Shown: positions 1 to 10,362, counted from the first letter of the stretch. The stretch: DNA of 64,000 nt from CAZCCM01 sp964616165 (GCA_964616165.1 CAZTTS010000001.1:1-64000); one strand, 5' to 3'. Numbers and translations: made by a program. Notes: a model not told the origin generated them from the letters alone.

Positions 1-21
1 AAATATTCCTGTTTTCTTCAT
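1..21 (-). CDS. Start of an unidentified gene, cut by the window edge
   Basis: Only the first seven codons are inside the window (M-K-K-T-G-I-F). The ATG is 1 nt after the stop codon of the large surface protein. A good ribosome binding site (AAGGAG, complement of about 32-37) lies upstream, inside the 3' end of that gene, so the two are probably co-transcribed and translationally coupled. The basic start followed by hydrophobic residues would suit a signal peptide or membrane anchor, but too little is visible to name a function. Confidence 0.6.
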
Positions 22-22
22 A

Positions 23-3000
23 TTATTTAATCTCCTTTCCATTTATTTTTCTTAACACGAGAAAGACCATTGTACCGATTGCACTAATTACTGTTAGCAT
101 TAATAGTGCATATGCAACCTTCTTTCCTGTATTTAAACCTAAAATTAATTCTAAGCCTATGTAGTCATCTTCCTCTAAATTTTTATTATTTGGTGTAGAA
201 TCTCTATCTACTAGGCCAAGGCTGTTTTTAGCTTCCGCTATTTCTATTCCCAATGTAGATAAGCCTAAATTTTCATTACTAAAATCTTTTACTAATATTA
301 GGTTTATTTCTTCTACATCTCCCGGATTAAGGTTTCTTGCTGATAGACTAGTTGTAAATACATTGCCTTCTTTATCTGTTTCCCATAATGGGTTAAGATT
401 TTCAGCAAGTTTCATTCCTTCAGGAATATATGCATTAAGCTTTAGTACATTACCCTCAAGTTCTCCTTCATTAATAGCTTTAATATTATATTTGACAAAC
501 ACTTTCGTATTATCTAAGTTTTTACGGTCTAATTCAATTTTGATTGTTTGTCTGTCTTTAAAATTATATGTTTCTGAACTTTGATCCGATTTTTGAACTA
601 TTATTTCCGATATTTCTCCATTTAATTTTAAATCAAAATTAGATTTTTCAACCAATCCTAAGTCTATATTTTTCACACTAGCAAAGTTCACTTGTATTCC
701 ATCTGTTACAGCTATGTTCTTTGTTCCTTGACTTTCTAAATTAACTTTTACACCTTTTGAGTTGTCTTCTAATTCTCCTTGTACATTAAATGCAGTTGGA
801 ACATATTTATTATCATTATATTTAAATACCGCCGAATAATTTCCATTCACAATATTATCAAATTGATATTTTCCATTTTCATCTGACATAGTTTTAGCAA
901 CAACTTTTTTCGTATCATTATCTACTAATTCTACTACTACTTTGCTTGCTGGTTGATTTGTTGAAGCATAAACACCTGTTTGACTATTATCAATCCATGT
1001 TGTTCCTAAAACAGAATTGTTTCCTGTACTAGCTCCACCCGTCCCTATTCCATATTTTTTCTTATCTGCGGGAGATAAGTTTATTTTTCCTTTATCATAC
1101 ATTCCTTTAACTATATTTTGAATTGCACCTTTTTTTACATTAAAACTTATTGTATGTAATGATCCTTCCATTCCAATTTTACATGTTAATGTTTTTAAGC
1201 TTGCCTCACCAATCCCTTCTATATATGCCTGTACATAAAGATCTGTCTTTTTATTTGCTTGTATATAGAAAGGATATGTATAAGTATGGTTGCCTGTAGC
1301 ATCATATCCTGTTGTTAATGCTGCAACATTGTTTTTATCTGTTGTATATTTATAAATTGCTTTTACCTTAACTCCTGCTGGTGCCACAAACATAAAGTTC
1401 CCACTTGAAATTGAGTATGTAGGTTTTAAAGAATATTTGATAAATATATCTTGGTATTCTTGCACTTCTTTTAATGGTTTTTTATTATAATTTTCTACAT
1501 CATATATTTCTACACTAGAATTTAGTTTTCTTTCAGCTATATAATTAGTAATAACATTTGATGTAGAAGAAACATTTGTGTTTCCTATTTTAGTAGTAGC
1601 ATTTAATGATAGATTCACCGTTTTATTGTATGATGCGGGTAAAGTATCCTTTAATTTAAGCGATAAATTAAATTGTACTTTTTCTCCTGCTTCCATTTGA
1701 TCTGCGATTAATTCTATTTTTAAAAGATTTGTTACTCTATTATATTCTGTAACTCTATATAAAGAACTTCCTTCTGCTACATATTCCATAGTATTTGGCA
1801 ATTGCAGGCTTAAATTTACCTTCCCAAAAATTTCACTATATGTAACTATTTCGTCTTTTTCATTATATGAAAATCCTGTAGTGTTCATAACTGAAACACC
1901 ATAGTTTTTGATTGTTTTAGGATAAATGTTTAATTTTTCTAAGCCTTCATCTAAATCTTCTATAAACACCATTAGTTTTTCTCTTTCAATAGTACTAGCT
2001 AAAGCTTTTTTAGACTTTACAATTTCAAAATTTTCAGCAGCTACATTTACAGCCAATTCTATATTTTGATCAATCGCAACTTCTTTAGCTGTAAACACTA
2101 GATCTTTGGTAATTGAATCTCCAACAGCTATGTCTCCTAATGTTAAATACACTCCCTTTTTGTCATTTGACAATTTTAATTTTGTTTGTGTACCATCATC
2201 TCTTATACCTTTGAAATTTAAGTTTTCTGGAATTTTAAAATATGATTCTACATTTTTAGCTTCCGTTTTTACTGCTTCATTCTTTATTTCTAATGAATAA
2301 ACAATATCTTCAGCTTCTGTTATTTTTTCTTTATTAGCTTTAATATCTATGTTTAGTTGTACTCCCTCTCCTGTAGAAAGACCTATAGGACTAGCCATTT
2401 GGTAATATCTAATATTCCCATTAGATGTATTAGCCCCATACTCTACCAAGCTATATGTTTGTATTGTTTGATTATGTTCTAAATTAGCTGGAATTTCTAA
2501 GGCGTAATTAAATCTCATTAGTTTTGTATTTGCTAATTTGTCACTTAAAACAATTAAATATGATTTAGCTTCATTAAGATTTAATGTTTCAGTCCAAGCA
2601 TTATTTACATTTTTCAGATCATTTGTTGCATTCGGATTTGATGAATAGTATATTTTAACATTGCCATCTACCGATTCAATTCCTTTTATTAATTTCATAT
2701 CAAAAGTTGAACCCAACGATTCATTTGTAAACATATTTTTGTTTTCTTTACTTGGTATTCTTCCTAATACCGTAGGACTAGTTACTTCTGTACCTCTATT
2801 ATTTAACAAATAAATAGATGCATTAATAATTCTTTTTCCTGATAAAACATCTAATTTACCTTCTTTATATCCTTGATTAATAGATATTACTGAGTCATTC
2901 TTTTTATTATATTTTTCAAATTCATTAATTAATACTAATCCTTGTGGAGCAACATATTTTAACTTACCTTCAACTAAGCCGTTTCCAAATTTTTCAAAGT

Positions 3001-5083
3001 TAACAAAAGTTGAACTCATGCCCCATTGTACTTTGTTTTTATAATTAGTAGCTAGAACATTCGAGTATCTCAATTGATATGAAACATCTTTACTAGTTGT
3101 CCATTGATCCAAAGTTATGTCTGTATTAATTATAATATTTGTACCATTCATTAAATGTCCTGAGCTTAATCCATCTTGATTACCAGTTAAAACAATTTGT
3201 AATAAATGTTGTGTTCCTTGTTTAACAGTTTTAGCGCTTGCTATCTTTAATTCATTCCCATGAATTAAATTTGTGTCTTTTACTTTTAAATCTTTTATTC
3301 CTTGTGGTAATACTATTTCTAAAACAGTTTGACCATAAACATCTGATACTAGATTATCATTATTTAAAGCTATAATAAATTCTACATTTTCATTAGTTTT
3401 TATTGTTGAAAGTTCCATTTTGTTTGTAGTCACTATAACATTTGAGCTAGCATCGACTAAGTCTATTGTATGACTAATGTCATTTAATAATGTGTGTTTA
3501 TTATTAAAAACCACATATGCTTTTTTGTTTATGTTTAGAGATTTTAATTCTCTTATTGCATTCATACTTTGTGATGATTTTTCTAAGTTTCTTGTAATTT
3601 CTATAAAAACTTCACCCTCTTTAATTGGCTTTGAAGTTTCTATATTAATTTTTGAAGTTGGGACCTTAAACTCAAAAACATATTTATTATTAACTTGAAT
3701 TGTTTTATTATCAATTCTTCCTAGTAATTTTCCATCAGAATATATGTCAACATATCCTTCTCCAAAAACTGTATCAAATTCTGTTTTGTTTATTTCTATT
3801 GTTTTATATATTAAGTTTTTCTCGCTGCTTTTATTATTATATTGAGGTTCATTTTCAACAATATGTATTGAATCCATTATATCAATATTAGATATATCTA
3901 GTTTCATTCTAGACTTCACAAGATTTGCTTTCATTTCACTGGCTATAGAGTTTACATAAAGAATACCTTTGGCTAATTTATTTATTTCCGTTAATTCTGA
4001 AACATCAATCATTTCACCAATTTCTTTGTCCAGTTTTAAATTAGTTTGTAAGCTTTTCTGTATTTCAATTAACTTTTCACTTCCTGTTAACACAAATTGT
4101 TTTACAAGAGTATTCATATCTCCTTCATATTTTGTAAAGTCATTTTCAATTTCATAGAAAGAAGTTACAAGAATCTCCAGGTCTCCATTACCTGATGAAT
4201 ATGTTTCATCTTCATTTTTAACATTTTCTAACTGAATTTGAAGCAGATTTTTATCTTTGTTCCAAGTATAAAGTTCTTTTCCTAAAAGAATCTTACCCTC
4301 ATTATTAAACAATTCTGCCTTTTGGATAGCAACATTAACTGTTTTCGGATACTTATCTTCTAGTTTTAAAAGATTTATATCAATATCCATTTTTTGAGTT
4401 GGAAGAGAAATTTCAGAATTTTTGTTTTTAACAACAATTAAGTTTTGTAAGATGATTTCTTTTCCACTAGTTGTTTCATGTTTAATAAATTTTTGTACTT
4501 GGTTGTTAATTTCTATTTCTTTTTTATCAATCCAATTTAAGCTTAATGCTACTCTTTTAAATACATCATATCTACGGCCTTGTGCATTCACATATTCACC
4601 CGTTAACTCAATTTCATTTTTATTTAACAATAATTTTGAATCAACATTATCAATTCCATTATATTTAATTGGAATTTCTAAATATGTTTCAGACATACCC
4701 TTGACTTGATTTAATTTAACCATATAGTTTTCCACAGATTGAATTAAATCCGACTTTTCTTCAGGTTCTACAAATTCATATGTAAGATTTTCTGGATTTC
4801 TTATTTCAATTTGTCCTCCCTGAAAATAACCTTCGTCTTTTATATTTAAAAAGATCCTTAGCTTTAAACTTTTATCATTTACATCAGCTACAATATAGTC
4901 TAAAGTTTCTTCTCCTCGCATAAAAGCTAGGCTTGCATCTACAAATCTAGTAGATGTTCTTAGATTTTCTTGAATTGCTACTACCTCTTCAGCAACAGCA
5001 TATGCTGTAGTACCAAAAACTGGCAATATAAATACCAGTAATAAAACTACTGCAATTATTTTTGATAATATTGTCTTTTGCAT
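23..5083 (-). CDS. Very large cell-surface protein with signal peptide, SdrD-B-like domain and C-terminal membrane anchor
   Basis: About 1686 residues. The start is taken at the second ATG (5083), because the ribosome binding site GGAGG lies just after the first in-frame ATG (5095) and 5 nt before the second. Residues 1-30 form a typical signal peptide ending near A-Y-A. The C-terminus has one hydrophobic segment followed by a short basic tail (K-I-N-G-K-E-I-K). There is no LPXTG motif, so the protein is probably held by this transmembrane segment and not by sortase. Around residues 1360-1435 is a beta-sandwich of the SdrD-B/carboxypeptidase-regulatory type (DENGKYQFDNIVNGNY). Around 910-1025 is a DUF11-like stretch typical of repeated surface stalk domains. 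The rest is beta-rich, Asn/Lys/Thr-rich sequence without recognised catalytic motifs. Adhesion or a structural surface role is inferred. Its gene is followed after 1 nt by another start codon. Confidence 0.85.
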   Translation of the reverse strand: MQKTILSKIIAVVLLLVFILPVFGTTAYAVAEEVVAIQENLRTSTRFVDASLAFMRGEETLDYIVADVNDKSLKLRIFLNIKDEGYFQGGQIEIRNPENLTYEFVEPEEKSDLIQSVENYMVKLNQVKGMSETYLEIPIKYNGIDNVDSKLLLNKNEIELTGEYVNAQGRRYDVFKRVALSLNWIDKKEIEINNQVQKFIKHETTSGKEIILQNLIVVKNKNSEISLPTQKMDIDINLLKLEDKYPKTVNVAIQKAELFNNEGKILLGKELYTWNKDKNLLQIQLENVKNEDETYSSGNGDLEILVTSFYEIENDFTKYEGDMNTLVKQFVLTGSEKLIEIQKSLQTNLKLDKEIGEMIDVSELTEINKLAKGILYVNSIASEMKANLVKSRMKLDISNIDIMDSIHIVENEPQYNNKSSEKNLIYKTIEINKTEFDTVFGEGYVDIYSDGKLLGRIDNKTIQVNNKYVFEFKVPTSKINIETSKPIKEGEVFIEITRNLEKSSQSMNAIRELKSLNINKKAYVVFNNKHTLLNDISHTIDLVDASSNVIVTTNKMELSTIKTNENVEFIIALNNDNLVSDVYGQTVLEIVLPQGIKDLKVKDTNLIHGNELKIASAKTVKQGTQHLLQIVLTGNQDGLSSGHLMNGTNIIINTDITLDQWTTSKDVSYQLRYSNVLATNYKNKVQWGMSSTFVNFEKFGNGLVEGKLKYVAPQGLVLINEFEKYNKKNDSVISINQGYKEGKLDVLSGKRIINASIYLLNNRGTEVTSPTVLGRIPSKENKNMFTNESLGSTFDMKLIKGIESVDGNVKIYYSSNPNATNDLKNVNNAWTETLNLNEAKSYLIVLSDKLANTKLMRFNYALEIPANLEHNQTIQTYSLVEYGANTSNGNIRYYQMASPIGLSTGEGVQLNIDIKANKEKITEAEDIVYSLEIKNEAVKTEAKNVESYFKIPENLNFKGIRDDGTQTKLKLSNDKKGVYLTLGDIAVGDSITKDLVFTAKEVAIDQNIELAVNVAAENFEIVKSKKALASTIEREKLMVFIEDLDEGLEKLNIYPKTIKNYGVSVMNTTGFSYNEKDEIVTYSEIFGKVNLSLQLPNTMEYVAEGSSLYRVTEYNRVTNLLKIELIADQMEAGEKVQFNLSLKLKDTLPASYNKTVNLSLNATTKIGNTNVSSTSNVITNYIAERKLNSSVEIYDVENYNKKPLKEVQEYQDIFIKYSLKPTYSISSGNFMFVAPAGVKVKAIYKYTTDKNNVAALTTGYDATGNHTYTYPFYIQANKKTDLYVQAYIEGIGEASLKTLTCKIGMEGSLHTISFNVKKGAIQNIVKGMYDKGKINLSPADKKKYGIGTGGASTGNNSVLGTTWIDNSQTGVYASTNQPASKVVVELVDNDTKKVVAKTMSDENGKYQFDNIVNGNYSAVFKYNDNKYVPTAFNVQGELEDNSKGVKVNLESQGTKNIAVTDGIQVNFASVKNIDLGLVEKSNFDLKLNGEISEIIVQKSDQSSETYNFKDRQTIKIELDRKNLDNTKVFVKYNIKAINEGELEGNVLKLNAYIPEGMKLAENLNPLWETDKEGNVFTTSLSARNLNPGDVEEINLILVKDFSNENLGLSTLGIEIAEAKNSLGLVDRDSTPNNKNLEEDDYIGLELILGLNTGKKVAYALLMLTVISAIGTMVFLVLRKINGKEIK

Positions 5084-5769
5084 TTGAACCTCCATTCAAT
5101 TTTCTTTAATGTAATCTTAATTTTTGCACAATCAATTATATATATCAAACATCTTTTTACTATATATATATCAAAATTTAGGAAATTAGTTTTTATAAGA
5201 TTAAAATCCCTTTAAATATAAACGTTCTTAGTGTCAGCACCGTTTTGTGTAACAATTTAGCTACATTCTATTTAGTATTTAAAAGTTTTTTAACTTTAAA
5301 TCTAATTTATTTATTTTATTTTTAAAATATAGGTAATGTTTTTATTTATTTTTTTTAAATTTAAAACTTTTGAGTTTTTTGCTATTTTTTTTATTATATT
5401 TTTATTATATTTTATTTATTTTTAATTTTTATAATTTTCTTTATTTTGAAAGTGAAAAATTTCTTTAAAGATAAAAAAACAAAGAACAAGTTTTTATTTT
5501 CAAAAAACATTGTCTTTTAGTCCTAATAAAACAACATTTAGTTAAAATTTTTCATTTGTTCTTTATTTTTTAATTTTTTCTTTTGTTTATTCAAAAATAT
5601 TTATAACAAAAATTTTTTCAAATTTTATAGTTTTCCTTTTTTAAGTTTAAAAAAAACAAAAAATTATGTTTTTCAAAAAACTTCCTTTATTTCGTTTTCT
5701 CTTATTTAACAAATCTTTTAAATTTCTTTATATTAATATTATAGCACAAATCTCTATTCCATGCTAGTT
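5084..5769. other. 686-bp gene-free AT-rich stretch
   Basis: No supported gene is seen on either strand. The sequence is dominated by T and A homopolymer runs. On the minus strand at 5738-5746 there is an extended -10 element (TGC plus TATAAT), which could start a long A-rich 5' leader for the surface protein or a short RNA. No good -35 element accompanies it. A second TATAAT on the minus strand lies near 5133-5140, closer to the surface-protein start. No clear terminator for mrdA is visible. Confidence 0.5.
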
Positions 5770-7857
5770 TTACAATATATATGAGCCTTCTTTTTGAACA
5801 GTCATTTTTTCTGTTATATGAACTGCATTCATTCCAATATATTCTTTAAGAATTTCTCTTGCTACAATAGCTGCTTCTCCGCCACTTTGCCCATTCTCTA
5901 TTACTACCGCTATAGCTATTTCAGGGTTTTCATATGGAGCAAAACAAACAAAGGTTCCATGAACAAAGTTTCCAGCTTCAGCTGTTCCTGTTTTCCCAGC
6001 TATAGTAATCGGTAAAGTTGTAAATAACCATGCTGCTGTTCCACCACCAGAAGTAACTTCTCTCATTCCTCTGTGCACAGCATTTATATCACTTTTGCTA
6101 AATTTTATATTTTCAGGTTCTTCATATGTATATCCCAATTCTTTTTGTACTGATTTATTAATTTCTTCCTTTGATATTGCAGATCCAGTTGAACTAATAA
6201 CAGATTTGACAATGGTAGGTTTTACTACTTTTCCATCATTTGCAACCATTGCCACATATTTGGCTAATTGCAAAGGAGTAAAAGAATTATAGCTTTGTCC
6301 AATAGCTGCAGATAAAGTTCCTCCTTCTGTCCAGGTTTCTCCTTTTTCTTCTGCAACCTTCTTGCCTGCAGCATAACCAGCAGTTTCACCTTTTAATTCT
6401 ACTCCTGTTTTTTCTCCTAATCCAAAATACCTTGTATACTTTTCTAATTTATCTATACCTAATCTATAACCCATTTCATAAAAAAACACATTACAAGAAT
6501 TTGATAATGCTCCTGAAACATTAAGAGAGCCATGCCCTCCTCCTGAATATGCATAGGTCCAACATCTAGGCTTATGGGCTCTATTATATATTCCAGAACA
6601 ATATACTCTATCATATATAGATATTTTCTTTTCATTTAATGCTGCTAAAGCTGGAATCATTTTAAAAGAAGAACCCGGAGAATAAGTTCCTTGTATAGTT
6701 CTATTCATTAAAGGATGTGTACTTGCATTATATTTTTTCCAATTTTCTTCCGAGATACCTCCCAAAAAAGCTGAAGGAGAAAAAGTTGGATATGAAGCCA
6801 TTGCTAGTATTTCTCCCGAATGAATATTTAATACAACTGCTCCACCGCCATCTATTCTATATCCTTGTCTTCTTAGAGATGCTATTCTGCTTGTTAAAGA
6901 TTTTTCCGTAATCTTTTGAACACTATTATCTATAGTTAATATAACATCAGCTCCATCTGTAGCCTCCTTTATTGTATATTCACCTATAACATTTCCTTCA
7001 ATTGTCATTTCAATTTGTTTTAAGCCATCTTTGCCTTTTAAAAACTCTTCGAATGTTCTTTCAATTCCTGTTTTACCTATAACATCATTCATTTGATATC
7101 CTTGATCTGAACGTTCTTCATATTCAATTTCATCTATTCTTCCAATATATCCAATAACATGAGCTGCCAAAGTATCAACATTATATTTTCTAGTTGGCTT
7201 GCTAACTACATTAACTCCCGAAAGTCTATTTGAATCAGCCGTTATTTCTAATGCTGATTTTCTAGAAATGTTTTCAGCTATTTCCAGTCCAGAAACTTGC
7301 CCATAGCCATGTTCTTCTATTAATTCTCTAATATTTAATATTTTTTCTATTTCTACGATATCTTCGGTTTTTATATTATATTTATCTCTTAATAAGTAAA
7401 AAGCTTCTTTTGCAGATGCTTCTTGATGAATATTTTTTCTTTCTTTCCAATTTGTTATTTCTTCTTCGTCTTTAATTATAAAAGAAAATGGATCTGTTTT
7501 TATAATTAAACCTTTATTATATTTTTCTTTGTTTCTTTCTAATATATTAACTAATCTTAATGACAAATCATTTAATTTTTCATCATCTGTTTGAGTTTTA
7601 TATAATTCTAAACCATATGATAGCTCTGTTGTTCCTAAAGGTTTTCCTGTTCTATCTAATATATTTCCCCTTTTAGCTTTAATTAATGTTTCTCTTATTA
7701 ATCTATCATTTGATTCTTCTCTATATTGTAAGCCATCTAAAATCTGCACTTTAAAAAGTGCTATAGCTAATACTATCCCAGCTAAATAAACAAGCACCAA
7801 CATAAAGTTATATCTAATATTGTTTTTAATTAATTCTTTGTTTTGTTTGTTTTTCAT
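5770..7857 (-). CDS. mrdA: Penicillin-binding protein 2, peptidoglycan D,D-transpeptidase
   Basis: 695 residues. It has a short cytoplasmic N-terminus, one transmembrane segment (about residues 17-37), a PBP dimerisation domain, and a C-terminal transpeptidase domain with the three expected motifs: SxxK (SPGSSFKM, about residue 395), SxN (SNSCN, about 454) and KTG (GKTGTAEA, about 622). These mark a class B penicillin-binding protein that cross-links peptidoglycan during cylindrical growth, outside the membrane. It lies directly downstream of mreC and mreD, as in the usual elongasome operon, with 6 nt between the mreD stop and this start. The ribosome binding site (GAGGT) lies in the mreD 3' end and is unusually far (about 14 nt) from the ATG. 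It could be called PBP2/MrdA or SpoVD-like; the mre context favours MrdA. Confidence 0.93.
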   Translation of the reverse strand: MKNKQNKELIKNNIRYNFMLVLVYLAGIVLAIALFKVQILDGLQYREESNDRLIRETLIKAKRGNILDRTGKPLGTTELSYGLELYKTQTDDEKLNDLSLRLVNILERNKEKYNKGLIIKTDPFSFIIKDEEEITNWKERKNIHQEASAKEAFYLLRDKYNIKTEDIVEIEKILNIRELIEEHGYGQVSGLEIAENISRKSALEITADSNRLSGVNVVSKPTRKYNVDTLAAHVIGYIGRIDEIEYEERSDQGYQMNDVIGKTGIERTFEEFLKGKDGLKQIEMTIEGNVIGEYTIKEATDGADVILTIDNSVQKITEKSLTSRIASLRRQGYRIDGGGAVVLNIHSGEILAMASYPTFSPSAFLGGISEENWKKYNASTHPLMNRTIQGTYSPGSSFKMIPALAALNEKKISIYDRVYCSGIYNRAHKPRCWTYAYSGGGHGSLNVSGALSNSCNVFFYEMGYRLGIDKLEKYTRYFGLGEKTGVELKGETAGYAAGKKVAEEKGETWTEGGTLSAAIGQSYNSFTPLQLAKYVAMVANDGKVVKPTIVKSVISSTGSAISKEEINKSVQKELGYTYEEPENIKFSKSDINAVHRGMREVTSGGGTAAWLFTTLPITIAGKTGTAEAGNFVHGTFVCFAPYENPEIAIAVVIENGQSGGEAAIVAREILKEYIGMNAVHITEKMTVQKEGSYIL

Positions 7858-7863
7858 TTATTT

Positions 7864-8397
7864 TTAAAAATACCTCGTCAAAATATTTTTTTTGTTTAAT
7901 ATTTCGTTTACAAGCTCTCCACCATATTTAAATATAGGATAAACAACCATTATTATTAACATATTATATATTGCTTGTATACTAACAATTTTAAAAAACT
8001 CTAAAAGTTCCAAATCAAAAGTTAAAATAATAACTCTAATCATATATTTTGCAAATTCAAATACTATTGTTAATATAAAAACTTTTATCATAGTAGCAAG
8101 CCTACTATTTACATATAGCAAAGAATTTAGCCTAACAGTAAATTCTATAATTAAAATCAAAGCAAAGATTGTGCCACCAACTGGGTTTGCATACCTTATG
8201 TCAACTAAAAAACCATATATAATTGCAATTATATACGAATATATTTTATTACTATAGGTTGCTAAAAATATAAAAAAAATAATAACAATATTTGCAAGAA
8301 CATTAAACATTGTGTATTTAGCAAAAACTGTAAATTGCAAAAGATAAGTTATAAATAATATTAATAATAAAATAAATATTGTTAAAACTTTTTTCAT
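7864..8397 (-). CDS. mreD: Rod shape-determining protein MreD
   Basis: 177 residues, almost entirely hydrophobic, with five or six predicted membrane segments. The size, composition and position between mreC and mrdA all match MreD, the integral membrane partner of MreC in the elongasome. The sequence itself is poorly conserved, as is normal for this family. The start ATG has an AGGAG site 4 nt upstream. The gene follows mreC after 12 nt, so it belongs to the same transcript. Confidence 0.85.
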   Translation of the reverse strand: MKKVLTIFILLLILFITYLLQFTVFAKYTMFNVLANIVIIFFIFLATYSNKIYSYIIAIIYGFLVDIRYANPVGGTIFALILIIEFTVRLNSLLYVNSRLATMIKVFILTIVFEFAKYMIRVIILTFDLELLEFFKIVSIQAIYNMLIIMVVYPIFKYGGELVNEILNKKNILTRYF

Positions 8398-8409
8398 ATA
8401 CTCCTATCC

Positions 8410-9222
8410 TTATTTAATAATAACTAAAACATTTGATACTTTATCAAAGTCTACTGCCGAATCTATAATCGCATAAGTTTCAGAAACATTTTTTAAAATA
8501 GCCATTTCTTTAACTTTCCCAACATAAATTCCTGGAGGGAAATCATTTCCCAATTTAGCTGTTCTAATAATTTCACCTTTTAAAAGTTGGTAATCTATGG
8601 GTAAAAAATTTAAAGTTAATCTTTTATTTGGATTTAAACTGCCTTTACAAATTAAATCTTCTGATCTCTCACTAACTTTTACAGCAAATTTTGAAGCAGG
8701 ATCAATAATTAATTCTACTTTTGAGCTAACTTCAGTAACAGATAAAATTTTGCCATATAGTCCATTTTCTGTAACAACCGCCATTCCTTCTTCTACACCA
8801 TCTTTAGAACCAACATCAATTATACTATGATTTGAATAATTTGAATTTTCTTTAGCAATAACGCTTGCCGGTACAGAGTTAAATGTGCTATATCTTTGTT
8901 TTAAATTTAATTTTTCATTTAAATTTTTATTTTCTTCTAGGAGAACTTCATAATTCCTTTGAGTTTCATTTAAAGCTTTATTTTCTTCTTTTAAGCTTGA
9001 GTTTTCCTCTTGTAATGCTATTAAGTCATAATATTGTGTTTTGTCTTTACTCTGTTTCATAAAAAACATTTGGACTTTTTTAAACGGCAAAGTAATTTTC
9101 GCTGTTATTGCTTCAGCATATGAGTACTTAGATAAATCTAAATTCGTAAAAAATATTATTAAAAGTAATATAACTATAGATAAAATTATACCTATCATTT
9201 GGGATTGTTTTCTTTTTTTCAT
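8410..9222 (-). CDS. mreC: Rod shape-determining protein MreC
   Basis: 270 residues. It has an N-terminal transmembrane helix (about residues 10-27), a coiled coil (about 60-110) rich in Glu, Asn and Leu, and a C-terminal beta-barrel domain with the family sequence GSKDGVEEGMAVV followed by a conserved G-L-Y-G-K turn. MreC is the extracytoplasmic scaffold linking MreB, MreD and the penicillin-binding protein of the elongation complex. A good ribosome binding site (AAGAAGG) precedes the ATG. The usual order is radC-mreB-mreC-mreD. Here mreC follows radC after 43 nt and mreB is missing from the cluster. Confidence 0.92.
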   Translation of the reverse strand: MKKRKQSQMIGIILSIVILLLIIFFTNLDLSKYSYAEAITAKITLPFKKVQMFFMKQSKDKTQYYDLIALQEENSSLKEENKALNETQRNYEVLLEENKNLNEKLNLKQRYSTFNSVPASVIAKENSNYSNHSIIDVGSKDGVEEGMAVVTENGLYGKILSVTEVSSKVELIIDPASKFAVKVSERSEDLICKGSLNPNKRLTLNFLPIDYQLLKGEIIRTAKLGNDFPPGIYVGKVKEMAILKNVSETYAIIDSAVDFDKVSNVLVIIK

Positions 9223-9265
9223 TTACTACCTTCTTTAACGCGTTTTTTTATTTTTATATTTTTTG

Positions 9266-9994
9266 TTAAATATTAATTTCTGTCATATATGCTACTACTG
9301 ATTTATATATACCATCACCAATTATAATGTGATCCATAACGTCAATATTAAGCTCTTTTCCAATTTTCTGCATAGATTTAGTAAAATTTATGTCTTCAAT
9401 ACTGGGCGTTGGATCACCAGAAGGATGGTTATGTATAAGTATTATTCTCGGAATATCTTGCTTTATTGCTTCTTTAAAAATATCTTTTGATTCAACATTT
9501 ATTCCGTTAACTCCACCTTGCTGTACACTAATAATATTCTTTAAATTGCCTTTAATATCAATAAGAGCTACTTGTATTTCTTCTTTTGTTTCATATCTAA
9601 GAGTTGACATAACATGTTCTGCAATATCTCTGGGAGATTTAATTTTTAAATTATACTCCAAGGTTGGAGATGAAGCTCTTTTAATAATTTCTGATAAAGC
9701 TTTTAATTGAATAGCCTTTATTTTTCCAATACCTTCATATTGTTTTAATTCATCAATAGATATAGTATGTAAAAATCTAAAACCTTCTTTTTTATATGAA
9801 TTATGTGTCAATAATTTTTGGGTAATTTGTACTACATTTTTATCTTTAGTACCTGTTTTAATTATTATTGCCAATAATTCAGCATTTGAGAGGATATTCG
9901 CACCTCTCTTTTCTAATTTTTCATATGGTCGTTCTAAAAGTGGCAGTTCTTGTATTTTAATATTGTACTCTTTTCTACCCAAACATTTACTCAA
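9266..9994 (-). CDS. radC: RadC family JAMM-domain protein
   Basis: 242 residues. The N-terminal helix-hairpin-helix region (YEGIGKIKAIQLKAL) is followed by a JAB1/MPN metalloprotease-like domain with the RadC signature HNHPSGDPTPS and a later Asp, near residues 180-195. The family is widespread. Its biochemical role is unresolved, and the old DNA-repair assignment is not well supported. The only start that keeps the whole family domain is a TTG at 9994 (or a second TTG at 9982). Neither has a strong ribosome binding site, so the exact start is uncertain. It is divergent from the methyltransferase gene upstream and precedes mreC. Confidence 0.9.
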   Translation of the reverse strand: MSKCLGRKEYNIKIQELPLLERPYEKLEKRGANILSNAELLAIIIKTGTKDKNVVQITQKLLTHNSYKKEGFRFLHTISIDELKQYEGIGKIKAIQLKALSEIIKRASSPTLEYNLKIKSPRDIAEHVMSTLRYETKEEIQVALIDIKGNLKNIISVQQGGVNGINVESKDIFKEAIKQDIPRIILIHNHPSGDPTPSIEDINFTKSMQKIGKELNIDVMDHIIIGDGIYKSVVAYMTEINI

Positions 9995-10117
9995 TTATCT
10001 AAATGTATTTTAGTAAATTATATCACTTTAGGAAATAAATAACAATATTTTTTTATATCAAACAAATTTAAAAGCTTGTTTTCTCAGGCTTTTATAGAAT
10101 TATTATTTAAATAAAAA

Positions 10118-10164
10118 TTTTTCAAAAAATTTTAAGCTTTTTCAAAAAATTTTCAAAAAATTTT
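10118..10164. repeat. Three tandem copies of an AT-only palindromic motif
   Basis: The motif TTTCAAAAAATTTT occurs three times within 47 bp (about 10118, 10138 and 10151), partly overlapping. Each unit is nearly self-complementary. Related shorter versions continue to about 10210. It may only be low-complexity DNA, or it may be a bend or protein-binding site between the divergent genes. Confidence 0.5.
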
Positions 10165-10334
10165 AAATTAACAATATTTCAAAATTTAAAAAAATCATTT
10201 TTCAAATATTTTAATTTTTATTTTCTTGTCTTTAAAGCTGATATTATCGTATCTTGAGCTTAAAACAACTGTTTTTATTTTTACTTAACTTAAGGCATTT
10301 TAATTTATCCATGTATTATTGTCAAGCAATAGAA

Positions 10335-10362
10335 TTGACAAAAGATTTATTAATTATATACT
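10335..10362 (+). promoter_or_regulatory. Promoter of the trmN6-like gene
   Basis: TTGACA (10335-10340), a 16-nt spacer and TATACT (10357-10362). Transcription would start near 10369, only about 10 nt before the ATG at 10379 and at the edge of the AGGAG site, so the leader is very short. Confidence 0.55.

Noticed and set aside
363..4709. Several plus-strand frames of 60-95 codons opposite the large surface protein
   Set aside because: They have no ribosome binding sites or recognisable motifs, and their hydrophobic composition is what the complement of an Asn/Lys-rich coding sequence gives.
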